DNA of 64,000 bases from Microtetraspora sp. NBRC 13810 (GCF_030268685.1 NZ_BSRQ01000001.1:124001-188000); one strand, 5' to 3'; shown: positions 24,898-34,662, numbered from the stretch's first letter. Notes: generated by a model from the sequence alone, not told the origin. Program-made: numbers and translations.

Positions 24898-25283
24898 ACC
24901 ACACCGACGCTTTCAACGAAGGCCGCGAGGGCGACGCCGAGGGGCTGCTGCGCGAGGCCGACGCGTGGATGGGCGCCTACACCGAGACGCTGCGCGAGCT
25001 CAGCACCGAGGAGTTCACCGGCTCCGACGCGTCCGGCCGGGTGACCGCCCGGGTGACCGGCGCCGGGCGGCTGCTCGGCGTGGCCATCGATCCGCGGGCG
25101 ATGCGCGACCTGGACCACACGGCCGTCGCCGCAGCCGCCGTCGAGGCCGTGGGCGCGGCGCGCGCCGCCATGGGTGAGCGTCTGGCGGAGGCGATGGAGG
25201 AGATGATCGACCCTCGCAGCCGGGTGGACGCCGGGCACGATCCGCTGGCGCCGTACATCGAGGCGATGCTGCGAGGGGAATGA
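24894..25283 (+). CDS. YbaB/EspL-like ESX accessory protein
   Basis: A 129-residue protein with SDASGRVTARVTGAGRLLGV followed by AIDPRAMRDLDHTAVAAAAV, the beta-sheet and helix pattern of YbaB-fold proteins. It overlaps both its upstream neighbour (GTGA) and downstream neighbour (ATGA), so three genes are translationally coupled. Probably a chaperone or stabiliser for the substrates just upstream. Confidence 0.75.
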   Translation: MNHTDAFNEGREGDAEGLLREADAWMGAYTETLRELSTEEFTGSDASGRVTARVTGAGRLLGVAIDPRAMRDLDHTAVAAAAVEAVGAARAAMGERLAEAMEEMIDPRSRVDAGHDPLAPYIEAMLRGE

Positions 25284-25651
25284 GCATGGACGACGCCCAC
25301 GAGCTCGAAACGCTGATGGCCCAGCTCTCCACCGCGTCCGCGCGGATGGAGGAGCTGGTCGCGGCGTGGACCGAGCGGACGTTCACCGGCGGGGCCGAGG
25401 AGGGCGAGGTGGTGGCGACCGCGGACTCCTTCGGCACCCTGCTCGGACTGGACGTCAGCCGGCGGGCCAAGGAGCGGCTGGACAGCGCCCGGCTCGGGGA
25501 GGCCATCGTGGCCGCCGTGCACGCCGCGGAGGCAGCGGCGGCGGCGGCCAAGGACGAGATGATGGGGGACATGCGGATCGGCGACGGGCCGAGCCTGCGG
25601 GACATGCTCGGCGACGCCCGGCGGGACTTCCGGGAGCGCTCCGGCTTCTGA
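25280..25651 (+). CDS. YbaB/EspL-like ESX accessory protein, divergent
   Basis: A 123-residue protein with MEELVAAWTERTFTGGAEEG, ATADSFGTLLGLDVSRRAKE and a helical end. The order of elements matches the preceding YbaB-like protein, so the two may heterodimerise. The start ATG overlaps the preceding stop; an ATG two codons later is an alternative. It ends before a bidirectional terminator shared with eccD. Confidence 0.65.
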   Translation: MSMDDAHELETLMAQLSTASARMEELVAAWTERTFTGGAEEGEVVATADSFGTLLGLDVSRRAKERLDSARLGEAIVAAVHAAEAAAAAAKDEMMGDMRIGDGPSLRDMLGDARRDFRERSGF

Positions 25652-25654
25652 CCG

Positions 25655-25680
25655 CGGCCGGGCCCGCCATGGCCCGGCCG
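25655..25680. terminator. bidirectional hairpin terminator
   Basis: CGGCCGGGCC (25655-25664) pairs perfectly with GGCCCGGCCG (25671-25680) around a six-base loop between convergent genes. Confidence 0.68.
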
Positions 25681-25695
25681 AGGTCGCCGGGAGGG

Positions 25696-27150
25696 TCAGC
25701 CGGAGAGGCCGCGGATCCAGGCGTACAGGTCGAGCACGCCGAGCGCCAGCGGGAAGAGCGCCACGATCAGCGTGATGTCGATGATGTCCGCCGCGCGTCC
25801 CCAGAACGGCGACGTGTTGCCCGCGGGCGGCTTGATGCTGAGGCCCAGGGTGATCATCGCCACCCAGAACAGCACGATGCCCACGGCGATCACCGGGACG
25901 ATCCCGCCGGCCGAGGCGAGCTTGGCCGCGAGCATGACGAGCCCGGCCACCCCGCTGCCGGTCAGCCACAGCCGCTGGCCGAGCCCGGCGAAGACCCGGG
26001 TGCGGATGATCAGGACCAGCGACACGACGGCCGACATGCTGAGGGCCATCGGCCCGCCCTCCAGCACCAGGCACACCTGTGCGACGAGTGCCGTCATCGA
26101 GATGCCGATGATCACGCCGGTGGCGTAGCGCTGCGCCTGCCTGGCCTGTTCCAGGATGCCGCTGCTGTCCAGGCGCTGGTTGTCGTTGCGCAGCTCCTCC
26201 GCGTTGGTGGGCAGCGCGGGCATCGGCATCCGGGCGAGCTTGAAGGACAGGGAGGGGATGACCGGGCTGAGGGCCAGCAGGATCGTCACCGCGACCGCCG
26301 CCACCCCGGCCCCCGACGCCCCGGACACCATCACCACGGCGCTCCCCGCCACCCCGGTCACCGCGGCGATGGCGGTCCCCAGGAAGGCCGGCACGCCGTC
26401 CGCGACGAGCACCCCGGCCAGCGTGGCCACCAGCGCCCCGCAGGCGAACGCGGCCAGCAGGTGCGGCGCGCCGAGCCCGGTCGTGCCCGCCACGTCCCCG
26501 CCCGCGGGCACGAACAGCCCCGTGAGGAAGCCGTACGGCAGGGCGGCGTAGCCGATGAGGGCGCCCGCCGCGGAGTCGCCCATCGCCCGGGAGAGCGCCC
26601 CTGCCACGCCGAGCAGCAGCAGCGCGAAGACGCCCGCGGCCACGGCGGCGGGGCCTCCGGGAAGCCCGCTCAGCAGCAGCCCGGCGGCCCCGGTGACGAG
26701 CAGGACGACCGCCACCCCGGTGCCGAGCAGCCGGGTGTGCTCCCTGCTCCACCCGGCCCCGTCCCGTACCCCGTCGGCGACGACGTCGGCCAGGTCGTCG
26801 TACATGGCGGGCGGGATGACGGCCTCGCGCGGGCGGAGGTAGAGCACCTCGCCGTCGAGCACGCCGAGGGCGCCGAGGCTCTGGCTGAGGTCCATGGGGG
26901 CGCCGCCGACCCGCTGGAGCACCCAGCCGGGCCCGGAGGTGTGCTCCCCGTCCGCCTCGCCCAGCGCGCGCAGCAGGCCGGGCAGCACGTGCGGCAGCGG
27001 GATGTCGCCGGGCAGGCTGAGATCGGCGCGTCTGCGCGGCGCGACGACCGTGACGTGGCACAGCTCCGGCAACGGGACGGCCTGCGGCAACGCCCCCTGC
27101 GGCGCGGATCCCTGGACAGGAGGCGCTTGCCTCACCATTCCCACCGTCAT
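25696..27150 (-). CDS. eccD: type VII secretion integral membrane protein EccD
   Basis: A core ESX membrane pore component of about 484 residues. An N-terminal ubiquitin-like domain (CHVTVVAPRRRADLSLPGDI to DGEVLYLRP) precedes about eleven membrane helices running to the C-terminus (YAWIRGLSG), as in EccD. Several nearby starts are possible; ATG 27150 (MTVGMVRQAP) or ATG 27138 fit the family, while the longest frame adds 28 residues unlike EccD. It diverges from eccC, sharing a promoter gap of about 100 bases, which suggests coordinated expression of pore and motor. Confidence 0.9.
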   Translation of the reverse strand: MTVGMVRQAPPVQGSAPQGALPQAVPLPELCHVTVVAPRRRADLSLPGDIPLPHVLPGLLRALGEADGEHTSGPGWVLQRVGGAPMDLSQSLGALGVLDGEVLYLRPREAVIPPAMYDDLADVVADGVRDGAGWSREHTRLLGTGVAVVLLVTGAAGLLLSGLPGGPAAVAAGVFALLLLGVAGALSRAMGDSAAGALIGYAALPYGFLTGLFVPAGGDVAGTTGLGAPHLLAAFACGALVATLAGVLVADGVPAFLGTAIAAVTGVAGSAVVMVSGASGAGVAAVAVTILLALSPVIPSLSFKLARMPMPALPTNAEELRNDNQRLDSSGILEQARQAQRYATGVIIGISMTALVAQVCLVLEGGPMALSMSAVVSLVLIIRTRVFAGLGQRLWLTGSGVAGLVMLAAKLASAGGIVPVIAVGIVLFWVAMITLGLSIKPPAGNTSPFWGRAADIIDITLIVALFPLALGVLDLYAWIRGLSG

Positions 27151-27257
27151 CCCCCCAAGCCAACTGATATTTCGGACATCGACGAACATAGCGGTTCGCG
27201 TGGCGCTGGCCATTCTGATAGGAAAGTGCCGCACGTGACCAGGAGGGCGTTTCCAGG

Positions 27258-30200
27258 TTGAGCATTGTCATCATCAGGCGCCCCGAGCGGCGTCCCTCGC
27301 CCAAGCCGCCACGCGGAGAGATCCTCCTCGAATCGCCACCGGAGATCCCCGAGGTCCAGCCGCAGGGTTTCATGGCCGTGCTCACCTACCTGCCGATGGT
27401 GGCGGGCGCCGCGGCGATGGGACTCATGTTCACCGCGGGCGGCACCGCGAATCCGATCATGTACGTGTCGAGCGGCCTCTTCGCGTTCTCCATGGTCGGC
27501 ATGACCATGAGCCAGATGGGCCGCCAGGCGGGCGAGCGCAAGAACCGGCTGAACAACCTGCGCAGGGACTACTTCCGGTATCTCGCCCAGGTGCGCAGGA
27601 GAGTGCGCCGCTCGGCGAGACAGCAGCGCGAGTCGCTGGAGTGGAGCAGCCCCGCCCCGGACTCGCTGTGGTGGATCGCGATGAGCCCGCGGCTGTGGGA
27701 GCGCCGGCCACGGGACGACGACTTCGGCGTCGCCCGGCTCGGCACCGGCGTGCAGAAGCTGGCCATCCAGCTGATCCCGCCGGACTCCAAACCGGTCGAG
27801 GACCTCGACGCGCTGTCGGCCGGCGCGCTGCGCAGGTTCGTCAGAGCGCACTCCACCGTGTCCGGCCTGCCGGTCGCCGTCGCGCTGCACTCCTTCGCGC
27901 GGATCCACCTCACCGGCGACCCGACGGCCGTGCGGGACCTCGTCCGGGCGATGATCGCGCAGATCACGGTGTTCCACTCGCCGGACGACATGCGGATCAT
28001 GGTGTGCGCGGACAAGGAGTGGATGGCCCAGTGGGAGTGGGTCAAGTGGCTGCCGCACGCCCTGCATCCCGACCTGACCGACGCCGCCGGCCAGGTCCGG
28101 CTGATGAGCGAGAACCTCGCCGACCTCGACCGGCTCGTGGGCGAGGAGCTGAAGGAGCGGGCGAGGTTCAAGCCCGGCGCCTCGGCGGACGGCCTGCCGT
28201 ACCACATCCTGATCGTGGACAACGGGCGGGTGCCGCACGACTCGCAGCTCGGCATGGACGCGATCCAGGGGGTGACCGTCATCGACCTGTCCGAGTCCAC
28301 CGGGCCGGTCGAGGAGCGGCTGACGCTGCGGCTGGACGTCAGGCCGGACGGCTTCCACATGGTCAAGATCGACCATGCCGGCAAGCGGTCCGCCAACCGT
28401 CTCGGCGACCCCGACACGCTCGACTACATGCGGGCCGACGGCCTGGCCAGGCAGCTCGCCCCGCTGCGCGTCTCCACGGCGAAGGGCGGCACGGAGACGC
28501 AGGACGCGCTCACGGCCAACACCTCGCTCACCGACCTGCTCGGCGCGGGCGACCCGACCCGCCTGGACCCCGCGGTCACCTGGCGGGCGCGCGCCGGGCG
28601 TAACCGGCTGCGGGTGCCGATCGGGCTCGGCGCGGACGGCCGCACGGTCGAGCTGGACATCAAGGAGTCCGCCCAGGGCGGCATGGGGCCGCACGGGCTG
28701 GTCATCGGCGCGACCGGTTCGGGCAAGAGCGAGCTGCTCCGCACGCTCGTCCTCGGCCTGGCCATGACGCACTCCTCGGAGATCCTGAACTTCGTCCTGG
28801 TCGACTTCAAGGGCGGCGCGACCTTCCTCGGCCTGGACTCCCTGTCGCACGTCTCCGCGGTCATCACGAACCTGGAGGACGAGCTCCCCCTCGTGGACCG
28901 CATGCACGACGCCCTGCACGGCGAGATGGTCCGCCGCCAGGAGCTGCTGCGCGCCGCGGGCAACTACGCGTCGCTGCGCGACTACGAGCGGGCCCGCGAG
29001 CAGGGCGTGGACCTGGAGCCGCTGCCCACGCTCTTCGTCGTGCTGGACGAGTTCAGCGAGCTGCTGTCGGCCAAGCCGGAGTTCATCGAGCTGTTCGTGA
29101 TGATCGGCCGGCTCGGCCGTTCGCTGGGCGTGCACCTCCTGCTGGCCTCCCAGCGCCTGGAGGAGGGCCGGCTGCGCGGCCTGGACACCCACCTGTCGTA
29201 CCGGATCGGCCTGCGCACCTTCTCCGCCATGGAGAGCCGGGTCGTGCTCGGCGTCGCCGACGCCTACGAGCTGCCCTCCGCCCCCGGCAACGGCTACCTC
29301 AAGTTCGACACCACCGGGATGACCCGGTTCAAGGCCGCCTACGTCTCCGGCGCCTACCAGGCCGACCCGCGGCACGTCACCACCCCCGACGGGCAGGTGC
29401 TGCGCGCGGAGGTCATGGAGTACGGCACCGCCTACGTCGAGCCGAAGGCCGTCGAGCAGAAGGAGATCACCGCCGCCGAGGAGACGCCGGGGACGCCGCA
29501 GACCAGCCTGCTCGACATCGTGGTGAACCGGCTGAACGGCCACGGCCCGCCGGCGCACCGGATCTGGCTGCCCCCGCTGGCCGAGTCGCCCACCCTCGCC
29601 CACCTCCTACCGCCGCTGACGGCCACCCCCGAGCTGGGACTCTCCACCACCGGCTGGCCGGGACGCGGCCGGCTGCACACCGTCATCGGCGTCATCGACA
29701 AGCCCTTCGAGCAGCGCCGTGACCCGTTCTGGGTGGACCTGTCCGGCGCGGCGGGGCACGTGGGCGTGGCCGGTGGCACGCAGAGCGGCAAGAGCACCCT
29801 GCTGCGCACGCTCATCACCAGCACGGCGCTGCTGCACACGCCGGCGCAGGCGCAGTTCTACTGCCTGGACTTCGGCGGCGGCTCGCTCGCCTCGCTGGAG
29901 CGGCTGCCGCACGTCGGCGGCATCGCCAGCCGGCTCGACGGGGACCGGGTCCGCCGCACGGTCGCCGAGATGGCCACCCTGCTCCAGCAGCGCGAACGCA
30001 GGTTCGCCGAGCAGGGCATCGACTCCATCACCTCCTTCCGGCAGCAGATGGCGGAGGGGGCGGAGGACGGCGACGGCTGGGGCGACGTCTTCCTGGTGAT
30101 CGACGGCTGGCTGACGATCCGGCAGGAGTTCGAGACGCTGGAGCCGGTCATCACCGACCTGGCCGCGCGCGGGCTCGGCTACGGGATCCACGTGGTGGCC

Positions 30201-31253
30201 GCGACCAACAAGTGGTCGGAGTTCCGGCCCGGCATCCGCGACCTCTTCGGCACCAAGATCGAGCTCAAGCTGGGCGACGCCTACGAGTCCGAGGTGAACC
30301 GCAAGGCCTCGCTCGCGGTGCCCGAGGGCGTGCCCGGCCGCGGCCTGACCAGGGACGGCCTGCACTTCCTGACCGCGCTGCCCAGGATCGACCTGGTGCA
30401 GAAGGCCGACGACCTCTCGGCGGGCACCCGCGCGCTGGTCCAGGGCGTGCGCGAGGCGTGGCAGGGGCGGCCGGCGCCCGCGGTGCGGCTGCTGCCGTCC
30501 GTGCTGCCCGCCGAGACGCTGCCCGACGTGGCGGCGACCGGGCCGAAGCACATCCCGATCGGCATCGACGAGGCCACGCTGACGCCGGTCATGCTCAACT
30601 TCGACACCGACCCGCACTTCGTGGTGGTCGGCGACACCGAGAGCGGCAAGTCCAACGTCCTGAAGCTCATCACCGAAGGGCTGGTCGCCAGGAACACGCC
30701 GCGCGAGGCCATGATGATCGTGATCGACTACCGCCGGGCTCTGCTCGACACGGCCGCCACCGACCACCGCATCGGTTACGCGGCCTCCAGCGCGGCGGCG
30801 CTCGACCTGATCAACGACACCCGGTCCGCGCTCCTCAAGCGACTGCCGCCCGCCGACCTCACCCCCGAGCAGCTCAGGACGCGCAGTTGGTGGCAGGGCT
30901 CGGACCTGTACATCGTGGTGGACGACTACGACCTCGTGTCCGGCACGTCCAACCCGCTCCAGCCCCTGGTCGAACTGCTCCCCCAGGCCCGCGACATCGG
31001 CCTGCACCTCGTACTCGGGCGGGCGATGGGTGGCGCGGGCAGGGCGATGTTCGACCCGGTCATCCAGCGGCTCAAGGACATGGCCGGCCCGGCGCTCATC
31101 CTTTCCGGCAACAAGGACGAGGGCGCGCTGTTCGGCAACGTCCGCCCGCAGCCGCTGCCGCCCGGCCGGGGTCACTTCGTCGACCGCAGGTTCGGGGCGC
31201 GGCTCGTGCAGACCGCCCTCCTCGCGCCCCAGACGCCGCCTGAGGGGGAATGA
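27258..31253 (+). CDS. eccC: type VII secretion AAA ATPase EccC (fused EccCa/EccCb)
   Basis: The 1331-residue FtsK/SpoIIIE-type motor of the ESX system. A basic N-terminus (IIRRPERRPSPKPPRGEI) is followed by two membrane helices near residues 37-80, then three ATPase domains. Their Walker A motifs are GATGSGKSE near 485, GGTQSGKST near 839 and GDTESGKSN near 1125, with Walker B sequences FVLVDFKGG, FYCLDFGGG and IVVDDYDLV. All three retain the P-loop lysine. In characterised systems the last domain binds the Esx signal peptide. TTG start after AGGAGGG. Confidence 0.95.
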   Translation: MSIVIIRRPERRPSPKPPRGEILLESPPEIPEVQPQGFMAVLTYLPMVAGAAAMGLMFTAGGTANPIMYVSSGLFAFSMVGMTMSQMGRQAGERKNRLNNLRRDYFRYLAQVRRRVRRSARQQRESLEWSSPAPDSLWWIAMSPRLWERRPRDDDFGVARLGTGVQKLAIQLIPPDSKPVEDLDALSAGALRRFVRAHSTVSGLPVAVALHSFARIHLTGDPTAVRDLVRAMIAQITVFHSPDDMRIMVCADKEWMAQWEWVKWLPHALHPDLTDAAGQVRLMSENLADLDRLVGEELKERARFKPGASADGLPYHILIVDNGRVPHDSQLGMDAIQGVTVIDLSESTGPVEERLTLRLDVRPDGFHMVKIDHAGKRSANRLGDPDTLDYMRADGLARQLAPLRVSTAKGGTETQDALTANTSLTDLLGAGDPTRLDPAVTWRARAGRNRLRVPIGLGADGRTVELDIKESAQGGMGPHGLVIGATGSGKSELLRTLVLGLAMTHSSEILNFVLVDFKGGATFLGLDSLSHVSAVITNLEDELPLVDRMHDALHGEMVRRQELLRAAGNYASLRDYERAREQGVDLEPLPTLFVVLDEFSELLSAKPEFIELFVMIGRLGRSLGVHLLLASQRLEEGRLRGLDTHLSYRIGLRTFSAMESRVVLGVADAYELPSAPGNGYLKFDTTGMTRFKAAYVSGAYQADPRHVTTPDGQVLRAEVMEYGTAYVEPKAVEQKEITAAEETPGTPQTSLLDIVVNRLNGHGPPAHRIWLPPLAESPTLAHLLPPLTATPELGLSTTGWPGRGRLHTVIGVIDKPFEQRRDPFWVDLSGAAGHVGVAGGTQSGKSTLLRTLITSTALLHTPAQAQFYCLDFGGGSLASLERLPHVGGIASRLDGDRVRRTVAEMATLLQQRERRFAEQGIDSITSFRQQMAEGAEDGDGWGDVFLVIDGWLTIRQEFETLEPVITDLAARGLGYGIHVVAATNKWSEFRPGIRDLFGTKIELKLGDAYESEVNRKASLAVPEGVPGRGLTRDGLHFLTALPRIDLVQKADDLSAGTRALVQGVREAWQGRPAPAVRLLPSVLPAETLPDVAATGPKHIPIGIDEATLTPVMLNFDTDPHFVVVGDTESGKSNVLKLITEGLVARNTPREAMMIVIDYRRALLDTAATDHRIGYAASSAAALDLINDTRSALLKRLPPADLTPEQLRTRSWWQGSDLYIVVDDYDLVSGTSNPLQPLVELLPQARDIGLHLVLGRAMGGAGRAMFDPVIQRLKDMAGPALILSGNKDEGALFGNVRPQPLPPGRGHFVDRRFGARLVQTALLAPQTPPEGE

Positions 31254-31255
31254 CG

Positions 31256-31290
31256 AAGGCGCCGGGACCCTTACCGAGTCCCGGCGCCTT
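31256..31290. terminator. bidirectional hairpin terminator
   Basis: A 13-base stem (AAGGCGCCGGGAC 31256-31268 with its complement at 31278-31290) and nine-base loop separates convergent eccC and the first pseudokinase gene. Confidence 0.72.
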
Positions 31291-31298
31291 GAGCCCGC

Positions 31299-33410
31299 TC
31301 AGCCGCAGTTGGCCCAGCCGGCCTCGGTGGACTCTCGGCCCACGCCGCCCGAGAAGCGCACGCACTTGCCCTTGGCGGGCAGGATCACCGGGCCCGCGTA
31401 GTACTCGTAGGCGTCGCTGTCGGTCTGGCTGCCGCCGCCCTGCACCTCCAGGGTGGCGCTCACCTGGGTCGCCCGTCCCACGTCGGCGGTCTTGATGGTG
31501 ACCACGCAGTTCTCACCGGTGCTGCCGTTGTAGAGCTGGTAGGTCGTCCCGCCGGTGAAGGCGCCCGACCGCTGCACGTAGAACCCCGGGCCGCAGACCT
31601 GGGTGGCGGTGTAGGGGTTCGACCGGGGCGGCGCGGGCTTCTCGGGTTCCTGCGTGGGCGGGTCCGCGGTCTCCTGCGGCTCCGGGTCCGGGGCGGTCGT
31701 CTGCGCCGGAGGGGACGGCTGCGGGGCGGGCTGGGGCTGGGTCGCCTGCTGGGTGGGCGTCGCCTGCTGCGTCTGCGTCTGCGCCGGGGACGGGGTGGGC
31801 GTGACGGTCACCGTCCGGGTGGGCTGCGCGGTCGGCTGCGGCGTCGTGGGCGGCGTCGTGGGCGGGGCCGCGGCCGACGCCGTGACGGTGGGCGGCGCGA
31901 CGGTGGGCGGCGCGACGGTGGCCGTCGCCGTCGGTGGCGCGATCATGGTGAACTCCGGCGCGGCGGGCGTCTCCGAGGGCCACTCGGTCGGCAGGTCCAG
32001 CGCCTCGGGGGCGATGCCCTCCGGGGTGCTCCCCTCCCACGGCACCGTCACCGACGGCTTCGCGGAGGCCAGCGGGTCGGCCGGGCCGAGCGCCGTGCCG
32101 CCCGCGCCCGCCCCGCCCGCGGCGTGCCCGCGGGGGGTCGCGCCGGCGCCCGCCGCGGCCGGCTCCAGCGAGACCGGCCCGGACGCGTACTGCCCCGCTC
32201 CCCACAGTCCCACGCCGGACAGCAGGACCACCGCCCCGACGGCCGCCACCAGCCCGATGGGGAACGGCTTGCGCGGCGAGTCGTCCTGCGTCCGCCCCTG
32301 GATGGTCAGCGGCGGCTTCCTACCCGCCTGCTCCCGGTGCTCCTGGGACATCGGGGCGGGCGGCGGCGCCCAGCCCTCCTGCCCGGCGGGCCCCGGCTCT
32401 CCCTGGCCCTGCTGCCCGTGCTGCGCCTGCGCGGGCGGGCCGCCGGTCTCGGGCCCGCCGTACGGGGGCGGGCCGGGCGGAGGTGTGCGGGGCGGCGTGG
32501 GGACGCCGGGCGGGTCCCAGGGCTGAGCGCCCTGCGGGAGCGGCATCGTCGGCCCGTCGGGCGGGAGGGGGGTGCCTTCGATCGGCGGCATTCTGTGACT
32601 CTCTCCTGAGTGAGCTTTCCTGCCGGCCCTGGCCGGCTTCGGCGCACCGGCCACCAGCGTGTCCGCGGTGCGGTCGCCGAGCAGCCTCAGCAGCGCGGCC
32701 GAGGCGGACGGACGCCGGTCCGCCGCCTTCTCCAGCGCGGACACCACGACCCTGCGCAGCGGCTGCTCCAGGGCGCCGGCGTCCGGCCTGCCGTTCAGCA
32801 CGGCCTCCGGCCGGTGGCCGAAGGGGGCGGCGCCGGTGCCGGCGTGGACGACCACGGCGGCCCAGCCGAACACGTCCCCGCCGGGGCCGTGCGGCTGCCC
32901 GCCGAGCTGTTCCGGCGAGCGGTACCCGACCTCGTCCGCCGCCTCCGCCACGCCGACGTCGGTGACCCGGGGGCCGTCGGCGCCCAGGATCACGTTTCCG
33001 GGCGAGAGCGCGCGATGGGCCAGACCGGCGAGGTGGACGGCGGTCAGCGCGGTGAGCACGCCCACCGCGACCCGTTCCAGCGCGTCCCCGGTGAGCGGCC
33101 CGTCGGCCGCCACGATCTCGGCGAGACTGCGACCCTCGACGTACTCCCGGACCATGTACGGCCGGCCGCCGTGCGTTCCCGCGGCCAGCACCCGCGCCAC
33201 GTACGAGCTGGACACCCGCCGGGCGGCGTGCAGCCGTTCCAGGAGTGCCGGGTGCGGGCCGGGGTCCTCGGGGAACAGCCTGATGACCAGGTCCCGCCGG
33301 TCGCCCGGCGCCCTGCCGAGGTAGGTGGTGCCCCGGTCGCCGTCGCCCAGCAGCCCGAGGAGCTCGTAGTCGGCTATCCGCCGGGGGTCGCTCCGCCGTA
33401 AGGGGTGCAT
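31299..33410 (-). CDS. membrane pseudokinase with SapA-like extracytoplasmic domain
   Basis: A 703-residue PknB-like protein whose kinase fold (about 13-245) has lost catalysis. The VAIK lysine is Arg44 (LVIRLF), the HRD loop reads HRALSPGN (132-139, Asp replaced by Ala) and DFG reads DVG (151-153). A Pro-rich cytoplasmic linker follows, then a membrane helix (GLVAAVGAVVLLSGVGLWGA), a Thr/Pro-rich stalk and a roughly 105-residue C-terminal domain with four cysteines (ATQVCGPGFYV; ENCVVTIKT; AKGKCVRFSGG; GWANCG). Probably a receptor or scaffold for the ESX apparatus. It lies between eccC and mycP. Confidence 0.85.
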   Translation of the reverse strand: MHPLRRSDPRRIADYELLGLLGDGDRGTTYLGRAPGDRRDLVIRLFPEDPGPHPALLERLHAARRVSSSYVARVLAAGTHGGRPYMVREYVEGRSLAEIVAADGPLTGDALERVAVGVLTALTAVHLAGLAHRALSPGNVILGADGPRVTDVGVAEAADEVGYRSPEQLGGQPHGPGGDVFGWAAVVVHAGTGAAPFGHRPEAVLNGRPDAGALEQPLRRVVVSALEKAADRRPSASAALLRLLGDRTADTLVAGAPKPARAGRKAHSGESHRMPPIEGTPLPPDGPTMPLPQGAQPWDPPGVPTPPRTPPPGPPPYGGPETGGPPAQAQHGQQGQGEPGPAGQEGWAPPPAPMSQEHREQAGRKPPLTIQGRTQDDSPRKPFPIGLVAAVGAVVLLSGVGLWGAGQYASGPVSLEPAAAGAGATPRGHAAGGAGAGGTALGPADPLASAKPSVTVPWEGSTPEGIAPEALDLPTEWPSETPAAPEFTMIAPPTATATVAPPTVAPPTVTASAAAPPTTPPTTPQPTAQPTRTVTVTPTPSPAQTQTQQATPTQQATQPQPAPQPSPPAQTTAPDPEPQETADPPTQEPEKPAPPRSNPYTATQVCGPGFYVQRSGAFTGGTTYQLYNGSTGENCVVTIKTADVGRATQVSATLEVQGGGSQTDSDAYEYYAGPVILPAKGKCVRFSGGVGRESTEAGWANCG

Positions 33411-33471
33411 GGTCCATCCTTTCGGGGCCGCTGCGCCGATCTACGATATGACAACAAATGCCTCATAGGCA

Positions 33472-34662
33472 TCAGAAGTCGCCATCGCCTCGTTGCGAGG
33501 ACACGGTGGGACGACCAGGACGCCAGCCTCTGCGCCTGCCCAGCGGGAGGACCACCCGCCCGGCGAGGACGAGCCCGGCCCCGGACAGGGCGAGCACGCC
33601 GACCGTGATCGCGGCGCCGACGGCCTCGTGGTCCACCGGAGGGACCTTGGCCACCGCGCCGGGCGGGAGCGGAGCGGGCGGCGGCGGCGCGATCACCGGC
33701 TGGTCCGCGGGCTCGAAGGGCAGGATCGCGGTGACGGCCAGCAGCGGGTTCACCATGCCGCTCCCGGTCCCGGCGCCCAGGGTCCCGTCGGCGGTGGCGA
33801 TGATGCGCTGCCGTACCTGCTGCTCGTCGAGGTCGGGGAAGCGGGCGCGCACCAGCGCGGCGACGCCGGCGACGTACGGCGCGGCGAAGCTGGTGCCCTC
33901 CAGGCCGGATACGTAGGAGCTGCCGGTCCAGGTGGAGGTGATGTCCTTGCCCGGACCGAGCACGGCGACCGGGGTGCCCGCGCTGGAGGAGTCGACCCGC
34001 CTGCCGTCGCTCGCGGCGGCCCCCACGGCGAGCACGCCCTCGTAGGAGGCGGGATAGTAGGGCAGAAGGGTGCCGTCCTCGCTGGTCACGTTCCCCGCGG
34101 CGGCGACGATCACGATGTCCTTGGCCAGCGCGTAGTTCACCGCCTGGCGCAGGATCGGGTTGTCCTGGGCCTGCACGGACACGTTGATCACGTCGGCGCC
34201 GAGGTCGGCGGCGCGCTTGATGCCCTCCGCGAGGAGCTGGACGTCACCGTCCTCGCTGTTGGTCTGCTTGAGCGAGATCAGGCGCACGCCGGGTGCCACG
34301 CCGTAGTAGGGCACGCCCGCGATCTGCCGGCCGGCGATGATCCCGGCCACCGCCGTGCCGTGTCCCACGCAGTCGCTGTACCCGGTGCCGGTGAGATCGA
34401 CGGACTTGGTGAGCCGGATCTGCGGGTGCGTCGGATCGACTCCGCTGTCGACCACCGCTACGGTCACGCCGTCGCCCCTGGTCAGCGGCCAGACGGCCGG
34501 CAGTCCGAGGCGCTGCTGCGGCCAGCCCTCGGCGACCTTGAGACTGCCCTTGGCCGGCCGGCAACGGGCGGGCTCCGCCTCGGCCGTCGCCGGAGCCGCC
34601 GTCCACAGCACGGCCAGCGCGATCGCCAGGACGCCCCGCCCCGCCGTCACCAGGAAGCTCAC
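33472..34662 (-). CDS. mycP: mycosin-type subtilisin protease MycP
   Basis: A 396-residue S8 serine protease needed for ESX stability and substrate processing. It has a signal peptide (about 1-28), Asp72 in VVDSGVDPTHP, His101 in GHGTAVAG, the oxyanion Asn191 in AAAGN and Ser258 in GTSFAAPYVAG, so the triad is intact. A Pro-rich stretch precedes a C-terminal membrane helix (AAITVGVLALSGAGLVLAG) and a basic tail, giving the usual outward-facing, tail-anchored topology. Cys34 and Cys98 can form the mycosin disulfide. The pseudokinase gene ending at 31299 is 60 bases downstream. Confidence 0.93.
   Translation of the reverse strand: MSFLVTAGRGVLAIALAVLWTAAPATAEAEPARCRPAKGSLKVAEGWPQQRLGLPAVWPLTRGDGVTVAVVDSGVDPTHPQIRLTKSVDLTGTGYSDCVGHGTAVAGIIAGRQIAGVPYYGVAPGVRLISLKQTNSEDGDVQLLAEGIKRAADLGADVINVSVQAQDNPILRQAVNYALAKDIVIVAAAGNVTSEDGTLLPYYPASYEGVLAVGAAASDGRRVDSSSAGTPVAVLGPGKDITSTWTGSSYVSGLEGTSFAAPYVAGVAALVRARFPDLDEQQVRQRIIATADGTLGAGTGSGMVNPLLAVTAILPFEPADQPVIAPPPPAPLPPGAVAKVPPVDHEAVGAAITVGVLALSGAGLVLAGRVVLPLGRRRGWRPGRPTVSSQRGDGDF

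Noticed and set aside
24977..29603. Minus-strand frames of about 800 codons opposite eccD flank and eccC
   Set aside because: Shadows of strongly supported genes on the other strand or in another frame; no recognisable domain.
31299..33410. Active Ser/Thr kinase
   Set aside because: The catalytic Asp of HRD and the ATP lysine are replaced, so phosphotransfer is unlikely.
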